Positions 1-9,379 of a stretch of 64,000 nt of DNA are shown here, piece after piece. The position numbers were made by a program, and so were the translations under genes. The number at the start of each line of letters is the position of its first letter. Position 1 is the stretch's first letter. Where the stretch lies: assembly GCA_003280345.1 (NCBI GenBank), contig QCFB01000007.1, positions 1 through 64,000 of the forward strand. The letters are read 5' to 3'. The DNA is from Prochlorococcus sp. AG-363-A16. Lineage in GTDB: Bacteria; Cyanobacteriota; Cyanobacteriia; PCC-6307; Cyanobiaceae. The notes beneath the pieces are model-generated. The model was not told the DNA's origin. It saw nothing but the letters and a program-made list of their open reading frames with translations, and ran no database searches.

Positions 1-4
1 ACAA

Positions 5-271
5 ATGGCACATAAAAAAGGAACAGGTTCTACACGCAACGGAAGAGATTCCAACTCTAAAAGGCTTGGAGTGAAAGCTTATGGCGGACAAACTGTCAAA
101 GCAGGTTCAATCCTTATTAGGCAAAGAGGAACCTCAGTACTGCCAGGTCTAAATGTAGGGCAAGGTAAAGACGATACTCTTTTCGCACTTACTGATGGAG
201 TTGTTTTGTTCGAAAGTGTTCGTCGTCGTCTTCGCAACCGCAAAAGAATTAGTGTCACCACTTCAAACTAA
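5..271 (+). CDS. rpmA: 50S ribosomal protein L27
   Basis: Large-subunit ribosomal protein whose N-terminal tail reaches towards the peptidyl-transferase centre. The 88-residue product starts [16 protein letters not shown] and carries the family pattern [19 protein letters not shown], and its length is normal for L27. It starts four bases into the window, so its ribosome binding site and the gene usually before it (rplU) are out of view. A hairpin at 329-357 follows. The identification is very secure. Confidence 0.97.
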   Translation: MAHKKGTGSTRNGRDSNSKRLGVKAYGGQTVKAGSILIRQRGTSVLPGLNVGQGKDDTLFALTDGVVLFESVRRRLRNRKRISVTTSN

Positions 272-328
272 TTAGGCAATAAAAGTTCAAATTAGATATG
301 ACTATTAGATAGTTTTTATTATCCAATT

Positions 329-362
329 AATAAAGAAGTTAAGTTGAGTTCTTTATTATTTT
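329..362. terminator. Terminator between convergent genes
   Basis: A perfect 9-bp inverted repeat (329-337 with 349-357, arm AATAAAGAA) is followed by ATTTT. It lies between rpmA and the convergent methyltransferase gene and could serve both strands. Confidence 0.6.
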
Positions 363-1137
363 AAATAGATCTATATGCACGTGTTGTGATTAAGAAAGGG
401 TGAAAGAGCTCTAGAAAATTTTCTTGCAAGGTCCTAAAAAAACATTCAACCATTTCTGGCTGATCAAAGTGGAATGGGTATTCTCCTCTAAACCCCTTAA
501 AGAAATACCAATTTAGCAATGCAGTTCCAGAAGGTGATAAATGATTTTTGAAAGATAAAAGTTGAGCCGAAGGGTCAGCGATATGTTCTAAAACATCAAG
601 GCAAACAATAGTATCAAAAACAAATGTCCCTGTACTTTCCAAATCCCTACAAGTCGAAATTTTCTCAGCCAATCCCAAGGATGCGGCTCGCTGCTTAACA
701 AAATTCCTATTTTGAGGATTTAAATCAACAAACCAAACATGTTCAACCTGACTAAGTCCTGCAGCGGCAAGAGCATGTGTACCTATTCCACCCCCAAAGT
801 CAAGCACTTGCCCACGCGCAAACATTTGTTGAAGTCGGAGAGTATCTGCAATGTAATCAGAACTGTTCAAATGCCAAGCAGCCAGCTCTAGCAAATGCTT
901 TGTTCCAACCTTCTCCTCATAAAAACTAGTTGCATCTTCGGGATCAAACGCTCCAGGATGCAAAGTTGCCAAATCATCTAACCCTTTAGGCAACATACTC
1001 TCAACTTGATCATTGGTTAATTTGAGATAACTTGCCAGATGGGACTTCAGATGAAATCCTGTTTCAAAAAATTCCTTTAAATCAATTTTCATTCCAATTA
1101 GACTTTCTTCGATCATCACGTGTTCTGGCAATATCAA
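361..1137 (-). CDS. Class I SAM-dependent methyltransferase
   Basis: A 258-residue protein with a C-terminal Rossmann-type methyltransferase domain. The SAM-binding glycine loop DFGGGIG is at about residues 113-119, the acidic strand-2 end (VWFVDLNPQN) follows, and the post-motif CLDVLEHI is near 180. The N-terminal ~100 residues are helical and may recognise the substrate. The substrate cannot be told from sequence. The gene stands alone, convergent with rpmA and divergent from truB, with about 60 bp between the starts. Confidence 0.75.
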   Translation of the reverse strand: MILPEHVMIEESLIGMKIDLKEFFETGFHLKSHLASYLKLTNDQVESMLPKGLDDLATLHPGAFDPEDATSFYEEKVGTKHLLELAAWHLNSSDYIADTLRLQQMFARGQVLDFGGGIGTHALAAAGLSQVEHVWFVDLNPQNRNFVKQRAASLGLAEKISTCRDLESTGTFVFDTIVCLDVLEHIADPSAQLLSFKNHLSPSGTALLNWYFFKGFRGEYPFHFDQPEMVECFFRTLQENFLELFHPFLITTRAYRSI

Positions 1138-1196
1138 CCTAGGCGTCGCGATTCAGCGCAGCGCTGGGTCCAACATTCAACACATTATGGGAGAGC

Positions 1197-2135
1197 GTGG
1201 TCGTGAGAAGCCCATTCGGCTTCGTAATAATCGATAAGCCCCAAGGCCTCACCTCACATGACTGTGTCCAAAGACTAAGAAGATTATTTGGAATAAGGCG
1301 TATTGGACATGGAGGAACTCTGGACCCTGGTGTAACAGGTGTACTTCCAATAGCTATAGGAAATGCAACCAGGTTGCTGCCCTATCTCCCTGGAGACAAA
1401 ACCTACACAGGAACAATCCTGCTTGGAAAAAAAACTAATACCGACGACATATATGGAGAAACTATCGTTAGTAAAAATTGGCCAAAATTAGAAACGCATG
1501 TCCTTGAAGAATATCTAGATCATTTCCGTGGATGTATTCAACAAGAACCTCCTCAAATTTCTAGTGTGCATTTCCTGGGTGAGCGGGCATATAAGCGTGC
1601 ACGAAAAGGAGAGACAATGCATTTAGCAGCAAGAACTATCAATATCCATGATTTCAGCCTGTTGAGCTGGAAGAAAGAGACGGGCCAACTAGATTTTATT
1701 GTGCATTGCTCTGCTGGTACTTATATACGTTCCATAGCAAGAGATCTGGGTGACCTCCTTGGGTGTGGAGGCTGCTTGGAAAAGCTCAAACGAACACAAG
1801 CAATGGGTTTTACAGACACGCAAACAATTTCTCTACCAGAAATACAAAAGGATGAAAAAGTAAATCCTCCAAGAATTTTAGGGCCATTGGAAGCCCTTGG
1901 TCATCTGGGGCGTGTACAGCTCTTAACAGAAAAAGAGGTCTCCTACTGGAGAACAGGCAGACAAATCATCGTGGCAAAAGAACGCTACCAAGGAGCACCT
2001 AAACCACAAGTTCTTAGCAAAAGCCTTATTAGTTTTGTCGCTATCCTTGACTGTGAAGGGGAAGTAGCCGGTATCGCAAACTGGGTCGAAGACTCAATAT
2101 TGCAACCCAAAGTAGTCTTTCAAGCGTATGGTTAA
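1197..2135 (+). CDS. truB: tRNA pseudouridine(55) synthase
   Basis: Makes pseudouridine 55 in the T-loop of most tRNAs. The catalytic block GHGGTLDPGVTGVLPIAIG is at residues ~38-56, with the conserved Asp at about 43. The typical openings (FVIIDKPQGLTS) and SAGTYIRSIARDLG near 190 are present. At 312 residues the length is normal. The start is GTG at 1197, and a second GTG at 1203 is possible. In picocyanobacteria this gene lies close to rpmA, as here. Confidence 0.96.
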   Translation: MVVRSPFGFVIIDKPQGLTSHDCVQRLRRLFGIRRIGHGGTLDPGVTGVLPIAIGNATRLLPYLPGDKTYTGTILLGKKTNTDDIYGETIVSKNWPKLETHVLEEYLDHFRGCIQQEPPQISSVHFLGERAYKRARKGETMHLAARTINIHDFSLLSWKKETGQLDFIVHCSAGTYIRSIARDLGDLLGCGGCLEKLKRTQAMGFTDTQTISLPEIQKDEKVNPPRILGPLEALGHLGRVQLLTEKEVSYWRTGRQIIVAKERYQGAPKPQVLSKSLISFVAILDCEGEVAGIANWVEDSILQPKVVFQAYG

Positions 2136-2299
2136 TTCCCAAAGTACACCTGAAACAACAAAAGTTGTCAAGCAAACATCCTCTGAAGAGGTCTGCTAAT
2201 GCTGAGTTCTATATACCAATGATCAAGCAAAGCTTTATAGCGAATTCGAAGGATTAATAAAGATGGCTATGAAACAGATGAAATCTATAAACCTAAGCT

Positions 2300-3184
2300 C
2301 TAATCTTTAGTCAATCCAAAGACTGTGGTAGACATATATTGACTCATGTCAATTCGCGTAATCTCTTCTTTAAAGGGCTCAACCCTTATCTCATTTAAAG
2401 CAGAGTTATCTGCCCACAAAGATAACTTTGGGTGACATTTTAGCCAGCTAGCCGGGAGGCTATTAGAACATGGCGAGCTAAGCAAGGATTTTAGTATTTT
2501 CGCCTTTGACTTACCTATCACAATTAAATGGATCTCATCAGCCGCAAGAATCTCCCTCATCCCAAGAGTTATTGCCTGAAGGGGTACATTATGAAAAGCT
2601 CCACCAAAAAATTCGGCATTCTGCTTACGTGTTGACTCTGACAAAGTAACTACCCTACATAAATGATCAGGTCCGCAAGGAGGCTCGTTAAACCCAACAT
2701 GTCCGTTACTTCCTAACCCCAGCAATTGAAATCCCAAACCACCAAAACTTTTTAATTGCTCTGCATATACGGAAGCAGCCTTTTGTAAATCATCAACTCG
2801 TGTATTAGGTACCCTTAAACTTTCGGCAGATAAATTAAGTGGCTCTCTAACATGACGAGTCATATATGAAGTGAAGCTATTAGGGTTACGTTCTGACAGA
2901 CCTATATATTCATCAAGGTTAAAGCTGCACCAATTCATTTGAAGTTTTTTCAAATCAGAAATAGACCATGCTTTCAACCTTTTCACAAGTGCTGCGTAAA
3001 TGGGCTCCATAGTTCTTCCTGTGGCCAAGCCAAGTGGCTTAGGGCTAAGTTCAGCCAAGCGAGTTCGTAAATGGTCCTCAAAGAGATCAACAAAAGTTTC
3101 TATAAGTATTTTTGATTCAGCCCTAACAATCATCTTCCAAGGATGCTGCGACTCAAGAGTAGTTTTAAGCTTAGGAGAACTCAT
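2300..3184 (-). CDS. nagB: Glucosamine-6-phosphate deaminase/6-phosphogluconolactonase family protein
   Basis: A 294-residue sugar-phosphate isomerase/lactonase fold. The clearest marks are FNLDEYIGL near 90-98, the LGLGSNGHVGFNEPP block with the NagB catalytic residues, and STRKQNAEFFGG downstream. This fits glucosamine-6-phosphate deaminase better than 6-phosphogluconolactonase, although enzyme specificity is not proven. A C-terminal ~30-residue tail goes beyond the core. It lies 62 bp downstream of the SpoIID-like gene on the same strand and may be co-transcribed with it. Confidence 0.85.
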   Translation of the reverse strand: MSSPKLKTTLESQHPWKMIVRAESKILIETFVDLFEDHLRTRLAELSPKPLGLATGRTMEPIYAALVKRLKAWSISDLKKLQMNWCSFNLDEYIGLSERNPNSFTSYMTRHVREPLNLSAESLRVPNTRVDDLQKAASVYAEQLKSFGGLGFQLLGLGSNGHVGFNEPPCGPDHLCRVVTLSESTRKQNAEFFGGAFHNVPLQAITLGMREILAADEIHLIVIGKSKAKILKSLLSSPCSNSLPASWLKCHPKLSLWADNSALNEIRVEPFKEEITRIDMSQYMSTTVFGLTKD

Positions 3185-3246
3185 ATTCTTTCATATAAAT
3201 CCAAGTGATCAATTTTAAAGGCTACAGAGATGAGACATATAAGCTT

Positions 3247-4650
3247 TTAAATTGATGAATAAGGTCGAATGTCTACACCCTTATAGTAATGGAAAAGTAT
3301 TCTCCGAAAACTTGCTCCTTCTTGAGCCATACCATGTGCTCCCCATTGGCTCATTCCAACACCATGGCCAGAGCCAAAGCCTATTACCGAAAGATTCATA
3401 CTCCTTGGAATTGATGGCAAAGGCGAGGGTGGATCAAGATCAAACAAAGGTGGAGGAGACTGAAGAGGTGGTCGAATAGAAACTGACGGTGGTAGCGAAG
3501 GCAAGTTTTGAACCTCACTTAGAAGTGGCAAACCACCAACTGATGACCACCGGCGTTGAGAATTAATAGCAATCGGCTCATCTTTAGAAGGTGATTCTTT
3601 ATTAGAAAAAAAGAGAGAAGAAGAATAGTTTTTCACTCCGTTACGGCTCGGTTTTGCTGATGACATTTGAAGTCTCACGCGGGTACTTCTCAGACCTAAT
3701 CGACGACGAAGTTCCTTTCCACTTAACCAAATATCACCTTTAGGACCATAAGCTCTAAGAGCAAGAAGTCTATCGGTATCACTTTTCTTAAGGACCTCAA
3801 AACTTTTTAGACCTCCTATTTCCTTAAAAGCCACCTTCAATTGTCCTGGGGTGAACTCTCGTCTCCACTTATATACAGGACTGTGATGATCGTAATCAGT
3901 GGCACTTACTAAGTAAGGTAACTGCTTTTTCCAAACTGACCCACTCGCTTCAGTTTTACCTCCTGAACTGCTGTGAAAAACAGCATTAATTAATTTCCCC
4001 TGATGAAGAAGCACTAGGGAGCGTGTGCTATTTACAGCCTTTTTTGTACTTTGGGTTTCAGATTCAATGCCTAGATATACCTGGCTTTTCTCAGTTGCTC
4101 TGATGTCAAAAATTCCTGGCTTGCCAAATTTCTTGAGAGCATATGTTCTTGCAGCTATAGCTTGTGCCTGCAGCGCCGCAATTGGCCAAGATTTTGGCAT
4201 CTCACTTCCAACAACACTGGGTAAATACTTTTCAATATCAACGTAATTAACCACATTTATCCGTCCATCTTTTAAAACTATCCTTAATTCACCTCTGTAC
4301 CGACGCTTCCCAAGCCAAATACCACGTCGATCATTACTACTAATCTTCAAGACAGCATTACGAGGACTAGCAGTCCATGGTCCGACTTTTCCATTAAAGG
4401 CAAATTGCAACTGATTTCTTGAAACACGAACTTTTAGAGCACTAATGCGTCGTTCTCGACTACCTACACCACGAACTCGCAAAGGAACATCTCCATCAGC
4501 ACGTAGCCTCATTTGCCTTGCCTCCAAGACCAGGACACGCAAAACTGGCGCCTTAGCAGCGATACACTTGTCAATAGGCCCACATACCAGCAGTACCAGC
4601 ACCCCGGAAATTCGTAAGAACCAAAAATTCAATGGTTTAAACAAAGTCAA
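3247..4650 (-). CDS. SpoIID/LytB domain protein, secreted
   Basis: A 467-residue cell-envelope protein with an N-terminal hydrophobic signal segment (residues ~8-30). The SpoIID domain is marked by VVGSEMPKSWPIAALQAQAI, the ARTYAL helix near 165-190, and the C-terminal GHGVGMSQWGAHGMA block. A low-complexity Pro/Ser linker (~residues 375-430) interrupts the domain before that block. SpoIID family members are peptidoglycan lytic transglycosylases or amidase regulators, and non-sporulating cyanobacteria carry homologues, so a role in wall remodelling is likely but inferred. Confidence 0.85.
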   Translation of the reverse strand: MTLFKPLNFWFLRISGVLVLLVCGPIDKCIAAKAPVLRVLVLEARQMRLRADGDVPLRVRGVGSRERRISALKVRVSRNQLQFAFNGKVGPWTASPRNAVLKISSNDRRGIWLGKRRYRGELRIVLKDGRINVVNYVDIEKYLPSVVGSEMPKSWPIAALQAQAIAARTYALKKFGKPGIFDIRATEKSQVYLGIESETQSTKKAVNSTRSLVLLHQGKLINAVFHSSSGGKTEASGSVWKKQLPYLVSATDYDHHSPVYKWRREFTPGQLKVAFKEIGGLKSFEVLKKSDTDRLLALRAYGPKGDIWLSGKELRRRLGLRSTRVRLQMSSAKPSRNGVKNYSSSLFFSNKESPSKDEPIAINSQRRWSSVGGLPLLSEVQNLPSLPPSVSIRPPLQSPPPLFDLDPPSPLPSIPRSMNLSVIGFGSGHGVGMSQWGAHGMAQEGASFRRILFHYYKGVDIRPYSSI

Positions 4651-4742
4651 AGTCCTACAAAAACCTTAATTTGAATTAAGACCGCACTTCAACCAGGCAA
4701 TTAAACCTGGAATGAGAGCATAACCATTCAGAGCAAAAGACC

Positions 4743-5690
4743 TTGCAGGTCACTTTCCTAGGAACAAGTTCAGGCGTCCCCACAAGGTCACGCAATGTAT
4801 CTGCAATAGCGGTGAGGCTTCCTCAACGTTCTGAATTATGGCTATTCGATTGTGGAGAAGGAACACAACACCAATTTCTTAAAAGTGACTTACGACTCTC
4901 GCAACTAAGGCGAGTTTTTATCAGCCATATGCATGGTGATCATGTTTATGGTCTTCCAGGACTCCTAGCAAGTCTGGGGTTGGCAGGGAATAGTTCTGGA
5001 GTAGACCTATATGGACCAGATCCTCTTGAGAACTATTTAAATGGAGTACTGAAAAGTAGCTCTAGCAGAATTGGTTATCCCATAAAAATTCATACTGTAA
5101 GGGAAATCGCAGAGAGGAATGCCGTCCTAATAGATGACGATGATCTTTTAGTCAGCAGCACAGAGCTAATCCATAGAGTGCCTGCATATGCATATAGGGT
5201 CAACCAAAAGCCAAAACCAGGACGCTTCAACCTAAAGCTTGCACAATCAATGAATATTCCTCCTGGTCCTATCTATGCCGCCTTACAAAGAGGTGAGCAG
5301 GTCTGCTTGGATGATGGCAGAATTTTTGATGGAAAAAATTTCTGTGGCCCTAGCAGGGCTGGTGTGAGTTTGGTTTACTGCACTGACACACTCTTTTCAG
5401 AATCCGCAATTACTCTTGCCACTGGTGCCGATCTTTTAATCCATGAAGCGACTTATGCCCATGCAGATTCTGAATTGGCCTATCAACGACAACATTCCAC
5501 TAGCACAATGGCGGCCCAAACAGCCTTGGAAGCAGGAGTAAAACAACTAGTGCTAACCCATTTAAGCCCTAGATATGCACCAGGGAATCGAATAACTCCT
5601 CAAGCGCTCCTTGCTGAAGCAAGGACAATCTTCCCAAATACAATATTAGCTAAAGACTTTTTAAAACTTGAAATAAAGGGAGAAAGTTAG
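4743..5690 (+). CDS. rnz: Ribonuclease Z
   Basis: Endonuclease that trims the 3' ends of tRNA precursors; it matters here because the tRNA in this window has no encoded CCA. It is an MBL-fold protein of 315 residues. The metal motif SHMHGDH is at 61-67, the N-terminal [10 protein letters not shown] and [10 protein letters not shown] are typical, and the exosite region and the TDT and THLSPRY blocks are in order. The start codon is TTG at 4743, with nothing in frame and conserved upstream. A terminator follows. Confidence 0.95.
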   Translation: MQVTFLGTSSGVPTRSRNVSAIAVRLPQRSELWLFDCGEGTQHQFLKSDLRLSQLRRVFISHMHGDHVYGLPGLLASLGLAGNSSGVDLYGPDPLENYLNGVLKSSSSRIGYPIKIHTVREIAERNAVLIDDDDLLVSSTELIHRVPAYAYRVNQKPKPGRFNLKLAQSMNIPPGPIYAALQRGEQVCLDDGRIFDGKNFCGPSRAGVSLVYCTDTLFSESAITLATGADLLIHEATYAHADSELAYQRQHSTSTMAAQTALEAGVKQLVLTHLSPRYAPGNRITPQALLAEARTIFPNTILAKDFLKLEIKGES

Positions 5691-5726
5691 GCAAAAAATT
5701 ATTACAAAATAGTCTTGGCTATCAAG

Positions 5727-5775
5727 TTCAGACCTTAGGTCTGAAGCCTTGCAATTGATCTAATCAATTTTTTTT
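5727..5775 (+). terminator. rnz terminator with an extra hairpin
   Basis: Two hairpins in tandem. The first is an 8-bp perfect repeat (5727-5734 with 5738-5745, arm TTCAGACC, 3-nt loop). The second has arms AATTGA and TCAATT (5753-5758, 5764-5769) and runs directly into six more T residues. The second is a standard intrinsic terminator for rnz. Confidence 0.7.
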
Positions 5776-5804
5776 AAATAGTTCCAATAATCATTATGTT
5801 TTCG

Positions 5805-6179
5805 CTAGAAATTTACCTTTTGCATAGATCGTGGATGGCGGCTATACCACCACTCCTGCATTGATGGAGTAAAACGTCTTGAAAATAATGTAAGCACAGT
5901 GAAAGTTGGCTTTGACCCAGGCTGAAGAAGTTCTACTGCATAAGAAGGGCAACGCCTTGAGGCTATATCAGCTACAAACCGTCTTCCTATTCTGCGCCAA
6001 CTTGGCTCCTTGCTTCTCCAAGCAAGCCTTGAGCATGGCCAAGGCAACTCCTCTCTGTCAAAAAGTCGGCAACAAGGTCCAATTACACGAAAACTGTATT
6101 GCCCTCCCTCGCTTGAGCAAATACTTCCATGCTCTATCAGAGCATCAACCTGATTTTTTTCAAGCGTTAATGAACTCAC
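5805..6179 (-). CDS. Conserved picocyanobacterial protein of unknown function
   Basis: A 124-residue soluble protein, rich in Trp and Arg, with blocks such as LPWPCSRLAWR, SWRRIGRRFVADIA and FTVLTLFSRRFTP that look like the conserved core of a small cyanobacterial family. I do not recognise a function. It is preferred over the opposite-strand frame at 5906-6277 because its composition is protein-like and ordered. It follows petF on the same strand but is separated from it by a terminator. Confidence 0.65.
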   Translation of the reverse strand: MSSLTLEKNQVDALIEHGSICSSEGGQYSFRVIGPCCRLFDREELPWPCSRLAWRSKEPSWRRIGRRFVADIASRRCPSYAVELLQPGSKPTFTVLTLFSRRFTPSMQEWWYSRHPRSMQKVNF

Positions 6180-6210
6180 AATATGAAAAGGTGAAAAAAT
6201 TCACACCTCA

Positions 6211-6237
6211 AGAAAAAAGCCACCCCATGAGGGTGGC
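6211..6237 (-). terminator. petF terminator
   Basis: Perfect 7-bp stem GCCACCC/GGGTGGC (6219-6225 with 6231-6237, 5-nt loop). Read on the minus strand it is followed by a TTTTTT run (6213-6218 complement). It ends the petF transcript. Confidence 0.85.
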
Positions 6238-6298
6238 GGATAAAAAACTAATTAGCAACAGTCTGCTAATGATCTGAGATGAACTCTATACAGAAACT

Positions 6299-6598
6299 CT
6301 AATAAAGCTCTTCTTCTGCATGGGTTGCAATTGTGCAATCAGATGTTGGGTATGCAACACAAGTCAAAACAAAGCCTGCTTCAAGTTGGTCATCATCAAG
6401 AAAACTCTGGTCAGACTGATCAACTGAACCAGAAGTAATTTTTCCAGCACAAGTTGAGCAAGCACCCGCCCTGCAAGAGTAAGGAAGATCAATCCCCTGC
6501 TCCTCAGCAGCATCAAGGATGTACTGATCGTCAGGTACTTCAATTGTTTTGTTCAAACCCTCGCCTTGATTAATGAGGGTGACTTTGTAAGAAGCCAT
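6299..6598 (-). CDS. petF: [2Fe-2S] ferredoxin, plant type
   Basis: The soluble electron carrier that takes electrons from photosystem I to FNR and other reductases. It has 99 residues with the cluster-binding motif [12 protein letters not shown] (Cys at about 42, 47 and 50) and the fourth Cys in [11 protein letters not shown] near 80. The acidic C-terminal end is typical. Length and order match cyanobacterial PetF. A strong terminator lies just downstream. Confidence 0.96.
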   Translation of the reverse strand: MASYKVTLINQGEGLNKTIEVPDDQYILDAAEEQGIDLPYSCRAGACSTCAGKITSGSVDQSDQSFLDDDQLEAGFVLTCVAYPTSDCTIATHAEEELY

Positions 6599-6651
6599 GG
6601 GTATAGAAAAGAAAGGGTTCTAAAAGAACTAGAGGTAAAAAATATCACCTC

Positions 6652-6774
6652 ATGATCGACCCTTTTTACATCGGCGAAGGGCTTTTACGCCGTGTTCTTG
6701 CGCGAAACAAAATTCAAGCCAATGATTCAACGTTGATTGATAACTTGAGCTTATGCTTCCATGCTCGCTTTTAG
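6652..6774 (+). CDS. Possible small protein, 40 residues
   Basis: An ATG-initiated frame between petF and prmA on the opposite strand (begins MIDPFYIGEGLLRRVLARNK). Charged and hydrophobic residues are balanced as in a real protein, and it ends inside the last codons of prmA. No function is recognised. It could also be chance open DNA within the petF promoter region. Confidence 0.35.
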   Translation: MIDPFYIGEGLLRRVLARNKIQANDSTLIDNLSLCFHARF

Positions 6775-7679
6775 CCTCTGCAGATTTGAAGCATTACCCA
6801 TCGCTCTTGCTCAAAAGAGTCAACTACTCTCCACCTCAACCCCTCAAGCGTGGCAACAAGCCTTGGCACCTGATCAACCAACAAGCCACTCAAAATGGCA
6901 GTGCCATTTTGAGTCAAAATCTGATCAAATTCAGGGGCAAGTGTCTCAATAACTGAAGCAAGGATGTTACAAAGCAAAAGATCTGCTGATTGGCCATTCA
7001 ACTCTGCCTTGAGAGCATCTACAGAACCTTGAACAACCTTATGGTTCTTTGCACTAAATCTATTCAGGCGCACATTGCTCATTGTTGATCTAACAGCCAA
7101 TGAATCAATATCGGCCGCGAAAACTTCTTTTGCTCCGAAACCAAGTGCCGCCAAGCCCAATATTCCACTACCACAACCAAGGTCTGCGACTCTCAGTCCC
7201 AATGGAGGGTTTCTTTCTAGAGCTTCTAGGCACAAACGCGTCGTCGGATGGCTTCCCGTGCCAAAAGCAATGCCTGGGTCAAGTCGCAATACAAGATGGG
7301 TCTCATACTCATTAGGTAAGTCCAACCAAGCAGGCAAAATCAACAAAGTGTTGCCCACAGGATCTGGTTGCCAGTGTTGCTTCCAAGTTGAGCTCCAATC
7401 CTCATTCTCTACTTTTGTCCATACTGGGTTTGGACGAAAAGAAGCATCTCTAGGGACAATAGAAATTAAACAATTAACTAATTGATATCTATCGCTTTCT
7501 TGCCATTCAAAAGAAGGTAGCCAAACAAACAAAGTTCTTTCATCAGAGCCATCAGGCTTAAATTGAAGGGAAAATCTATCGATTCCAAGATCTTCAAGCT
7601 TCAACAAAAAGAACTCTTCAAACTCAAAGCTAAAAGAAAACTCAAGTCTCCACCAAAAAAAAGGCTCAGAAAGGTTCAT
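6771..7679 (-). CDS. prmA: Ribosomal protein L11 methyltransferase
   Basis: Trimethylates lysines and the N-terminus of ribosomal protein L11. The 302-residue protein carries the hallmark FGTGSHPTTRLCLEAL block, the SAM loop VADLGCGSGILGLAAL and LLCNILASV (motif IV, NxxA-like). Length is normal for the family. It lies 20 bp downstream of serA on the same strand, so the two are probably one operon, an arrangement common in Prochlorococcus. Confidence 0.95.
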   Translation of the reverse strand: MNLSEPFFWWRLEFSFSFEFEEFFLLKLEDLGIDRFSLQFKPDGSDERTLFVWLPSFEWQESDRYQLVNCLISIVPRDASFRPNPVWTKVENEDWSSTWKQHWQPDPVGNTLLILPAWLDLPNEYETHLVLRLDPGIAFGTGSHPTTRLCLEALERNPPLGLRVADLGCGSGILGLAALGFGAKEVFAADIDSLAVRSTMSNVRLNRFSAKNHKVVQGSVDALKAELNGQSADLLLCNILASVIETLAPEFDQILTQNGTAILSGLLVDQVPRLVATLEGLRWRVVDSFEQERWVMLQICRG

Positions 7680-7699
7680 CAGAAACTAAAATAATAGCC

Positions 7700-9286
7700 T
7701 CACAATGTGACTGAATGGGCTTCTTTTATACCATTAATTGAATGAATAGAATCAAGAAGTTTGGATGGAATTGGATCATCAATACTGAGAACCATTACAG
7801 CTTCCCCACGTACAATTCGACGTCCTACCTGCATAGATGCAATGTTTACATTATGCTCGCCTAAAAGAGAACCTAAACTGCCAATAATTCCTGGCATATC
7901 TCTATGTCTTGTGAAAAGCATATGCCTACTAGGTGAAACATTGATAGGAAATTCATCAATGCTAGTAATACGTAAATCCCCATTAGCAAATACTGTTCCA
8001 GTAAAGCTATGCCCTCCATTCTCTCCTCTAGTTGTTAATTGCAAAGAGCCCCCAGCAAAATCACGGCTCGCATCATCCTTGACTTCTAGAACATGTATAC
8101 CTCTCCCCTTAGCTTCTAATGAAGCATTTACATAGTTAATTCTCTCTCCGAGAGCAGTAGTGAGCAAGCCCTTTAATGCTGCAACTACAAGTGGCTGTGA
8201 TGGATGTTGAGCGAATTCACCCTGCAAACGGATTTCCAGCTCCTGTACCTTTCCCCCATAAAGCTGACTACCAAGTAATCCAAGTGTCTCAGCAAGCTGC
8301 AAATGAGGTTTTAACTTGTCCATAATCTCGGCACTAAGGCCTGGAATATTCACAGCACTGCGAGCAGGGAGACCAAGAAGAACATCTCGAATTTGTTCGG
8401 CTACATCTATAGCAACATTCTCCTGAGCCTCCTCAGTTGAAGCTCCTAAATGAGGAGTAAGAATCAAGCACTCGTCCACAGAACGCAGTGGAGAGTCCGC
8501 TGCTAATGGTTCATTAGCGTAAACATCTAAAGCAGCACCGGCAATTACTCCTGATTTAACTGCATCTGCAAGTGCTAATTCATCAATGATTCCGCCACGA
8601 GCACAATTAACCAATCTCGCAGATGGCTTCATAGTGGCTAACAACTCCGCATCAACCAAATTCTCTGTATCAGGCGTTCTGGGCAAATGCAAAGTCACAT
8701 AATCAGCTTTTTGAAAGAGGTCTTTGATTGACTCAAGACGAACTTGAATCTGTTGAGCTCTCTCATTTGAAATAAATGGGTCGTAAGCAATTACATCCAT
8801 CCCCATTGCATTAGCAACCTTGGCGACGTGGGATCCAATCTTTCCCAGCCCAACAACACCTAAGACCTTCTTGTAAAGCTCATTGCCCACATATTTCTTA
8901 CGGTCCCAACCCCCAGCAATAGTGCTGGCATGTGCTTGTGGAACATGCCTTGAAAGAGATAAAAGTAAAGCTAGTGCCTGTTCTGCCGCAGCGATGGTAT
9001 TTCCGCCAGGAGAATTAACTACTAAAACACCTTTTTGCGTGGCGGCTGGGACATCAACGTTATCTACGCCAACTCCTGCACGACCAATAATCCGAAGTTT
9101 CGTTGCAGCCTGAATAACTTCTGAAGTCACCTGAGTGCCTGATCGGATCATTAGTGCGTCATATTCACCAATAATCTGCTTCAACTCATCAAGGGATAGT
9201 CCTAAACGGTTATCAACCTGAGCCACTTGGCTGAGAATGTCGACACCTGCCTGATCAATAGGATCGGATACAAGAACTTTCGTCAT
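7700..9286 (-). CDS. serA: D-3-phosphoglycerate dehydrogenase
   Basis: First step of serine biosynthesis (3-phosphoglycerate to 3-phosphohydroxypyruvate). At 528 residues it is the long type. It has an N-terminal substrate lobe, a Rossmann NAD domain (VVGLGKIGSHVAK near 145), the catalytic RGGIIDE, the E and H residues of LILTPHLGAST, an intervening domain, and a C-terminal ACT domain (FTRHRDMPGIIGSLGSLLGE). It is likely the first gene of a serA-prmA operon. Confidence 0.97.
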   Translation of the reverse strand: MTKVLVSDPIDQAGVDILSQVAQVDNRLGLSLDELKQIIGEYDALMIRSGTQVTSEVIQAATKLRIIGRAGVGVDNVDVPAATQKGVLVVNSPGGNTIAAAEQALALLLSLSRHVPQAHASTIAGGWDRKKYVGNELYKKVLGVVGLGKIGSHVAKVANAMGMDVIAYDPFISNERAQQIQVRLESIKDLFQKADYVTLHLPRTPDTENLVDAELLATMKPSARLVNCARGGIIDELALADAVKSGVIAGAALDVYANEPLAADSPLRSVDECLILTPHLGASTEEAQENVAIDVAEQIRDVLLGLPARSAVNIPGLSAEIMDKLKPHLQLAETLGLLGSQLYGGKVQELEIRLQGEFAQHPSQPLVVAALKGLLTTALGERINYVNASLEAKGRGIHVLEVKDDASRDFAGGSLQLTTRGENGGHSFTGTVFANGDLRITSIDEFPINVSPSRHMLFTRHRDMPGIIGSLGSLLGEHNVNIASMQVGRRIVRGEAVMVLSIDDPIPSKLLDSIHSINGIKEAHSVTL

Positions 9287-9379
9287 TAATGGCGCAAGAC
9301 TGCCAAAGTTAACTGTAGAGAGCTATTTCGCCTACAGCAGTTTTCCGCAAGGCAGGATTCAGAATCAAAACAATTTGGA

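Noticed and set aside
2128-2199. Short ATG frame overlapping the end of truB (MVNSQSTPETTKVVKQTSSE...)
   Set aside because: Only 23 codons and polar without motif.
5906-6277. Plus-strand frame of 123 codons opposite the conserved 124-residue protein
   Set aside because: Composition and order favour the minus-strand frame; this one also runs over the petF terminator.
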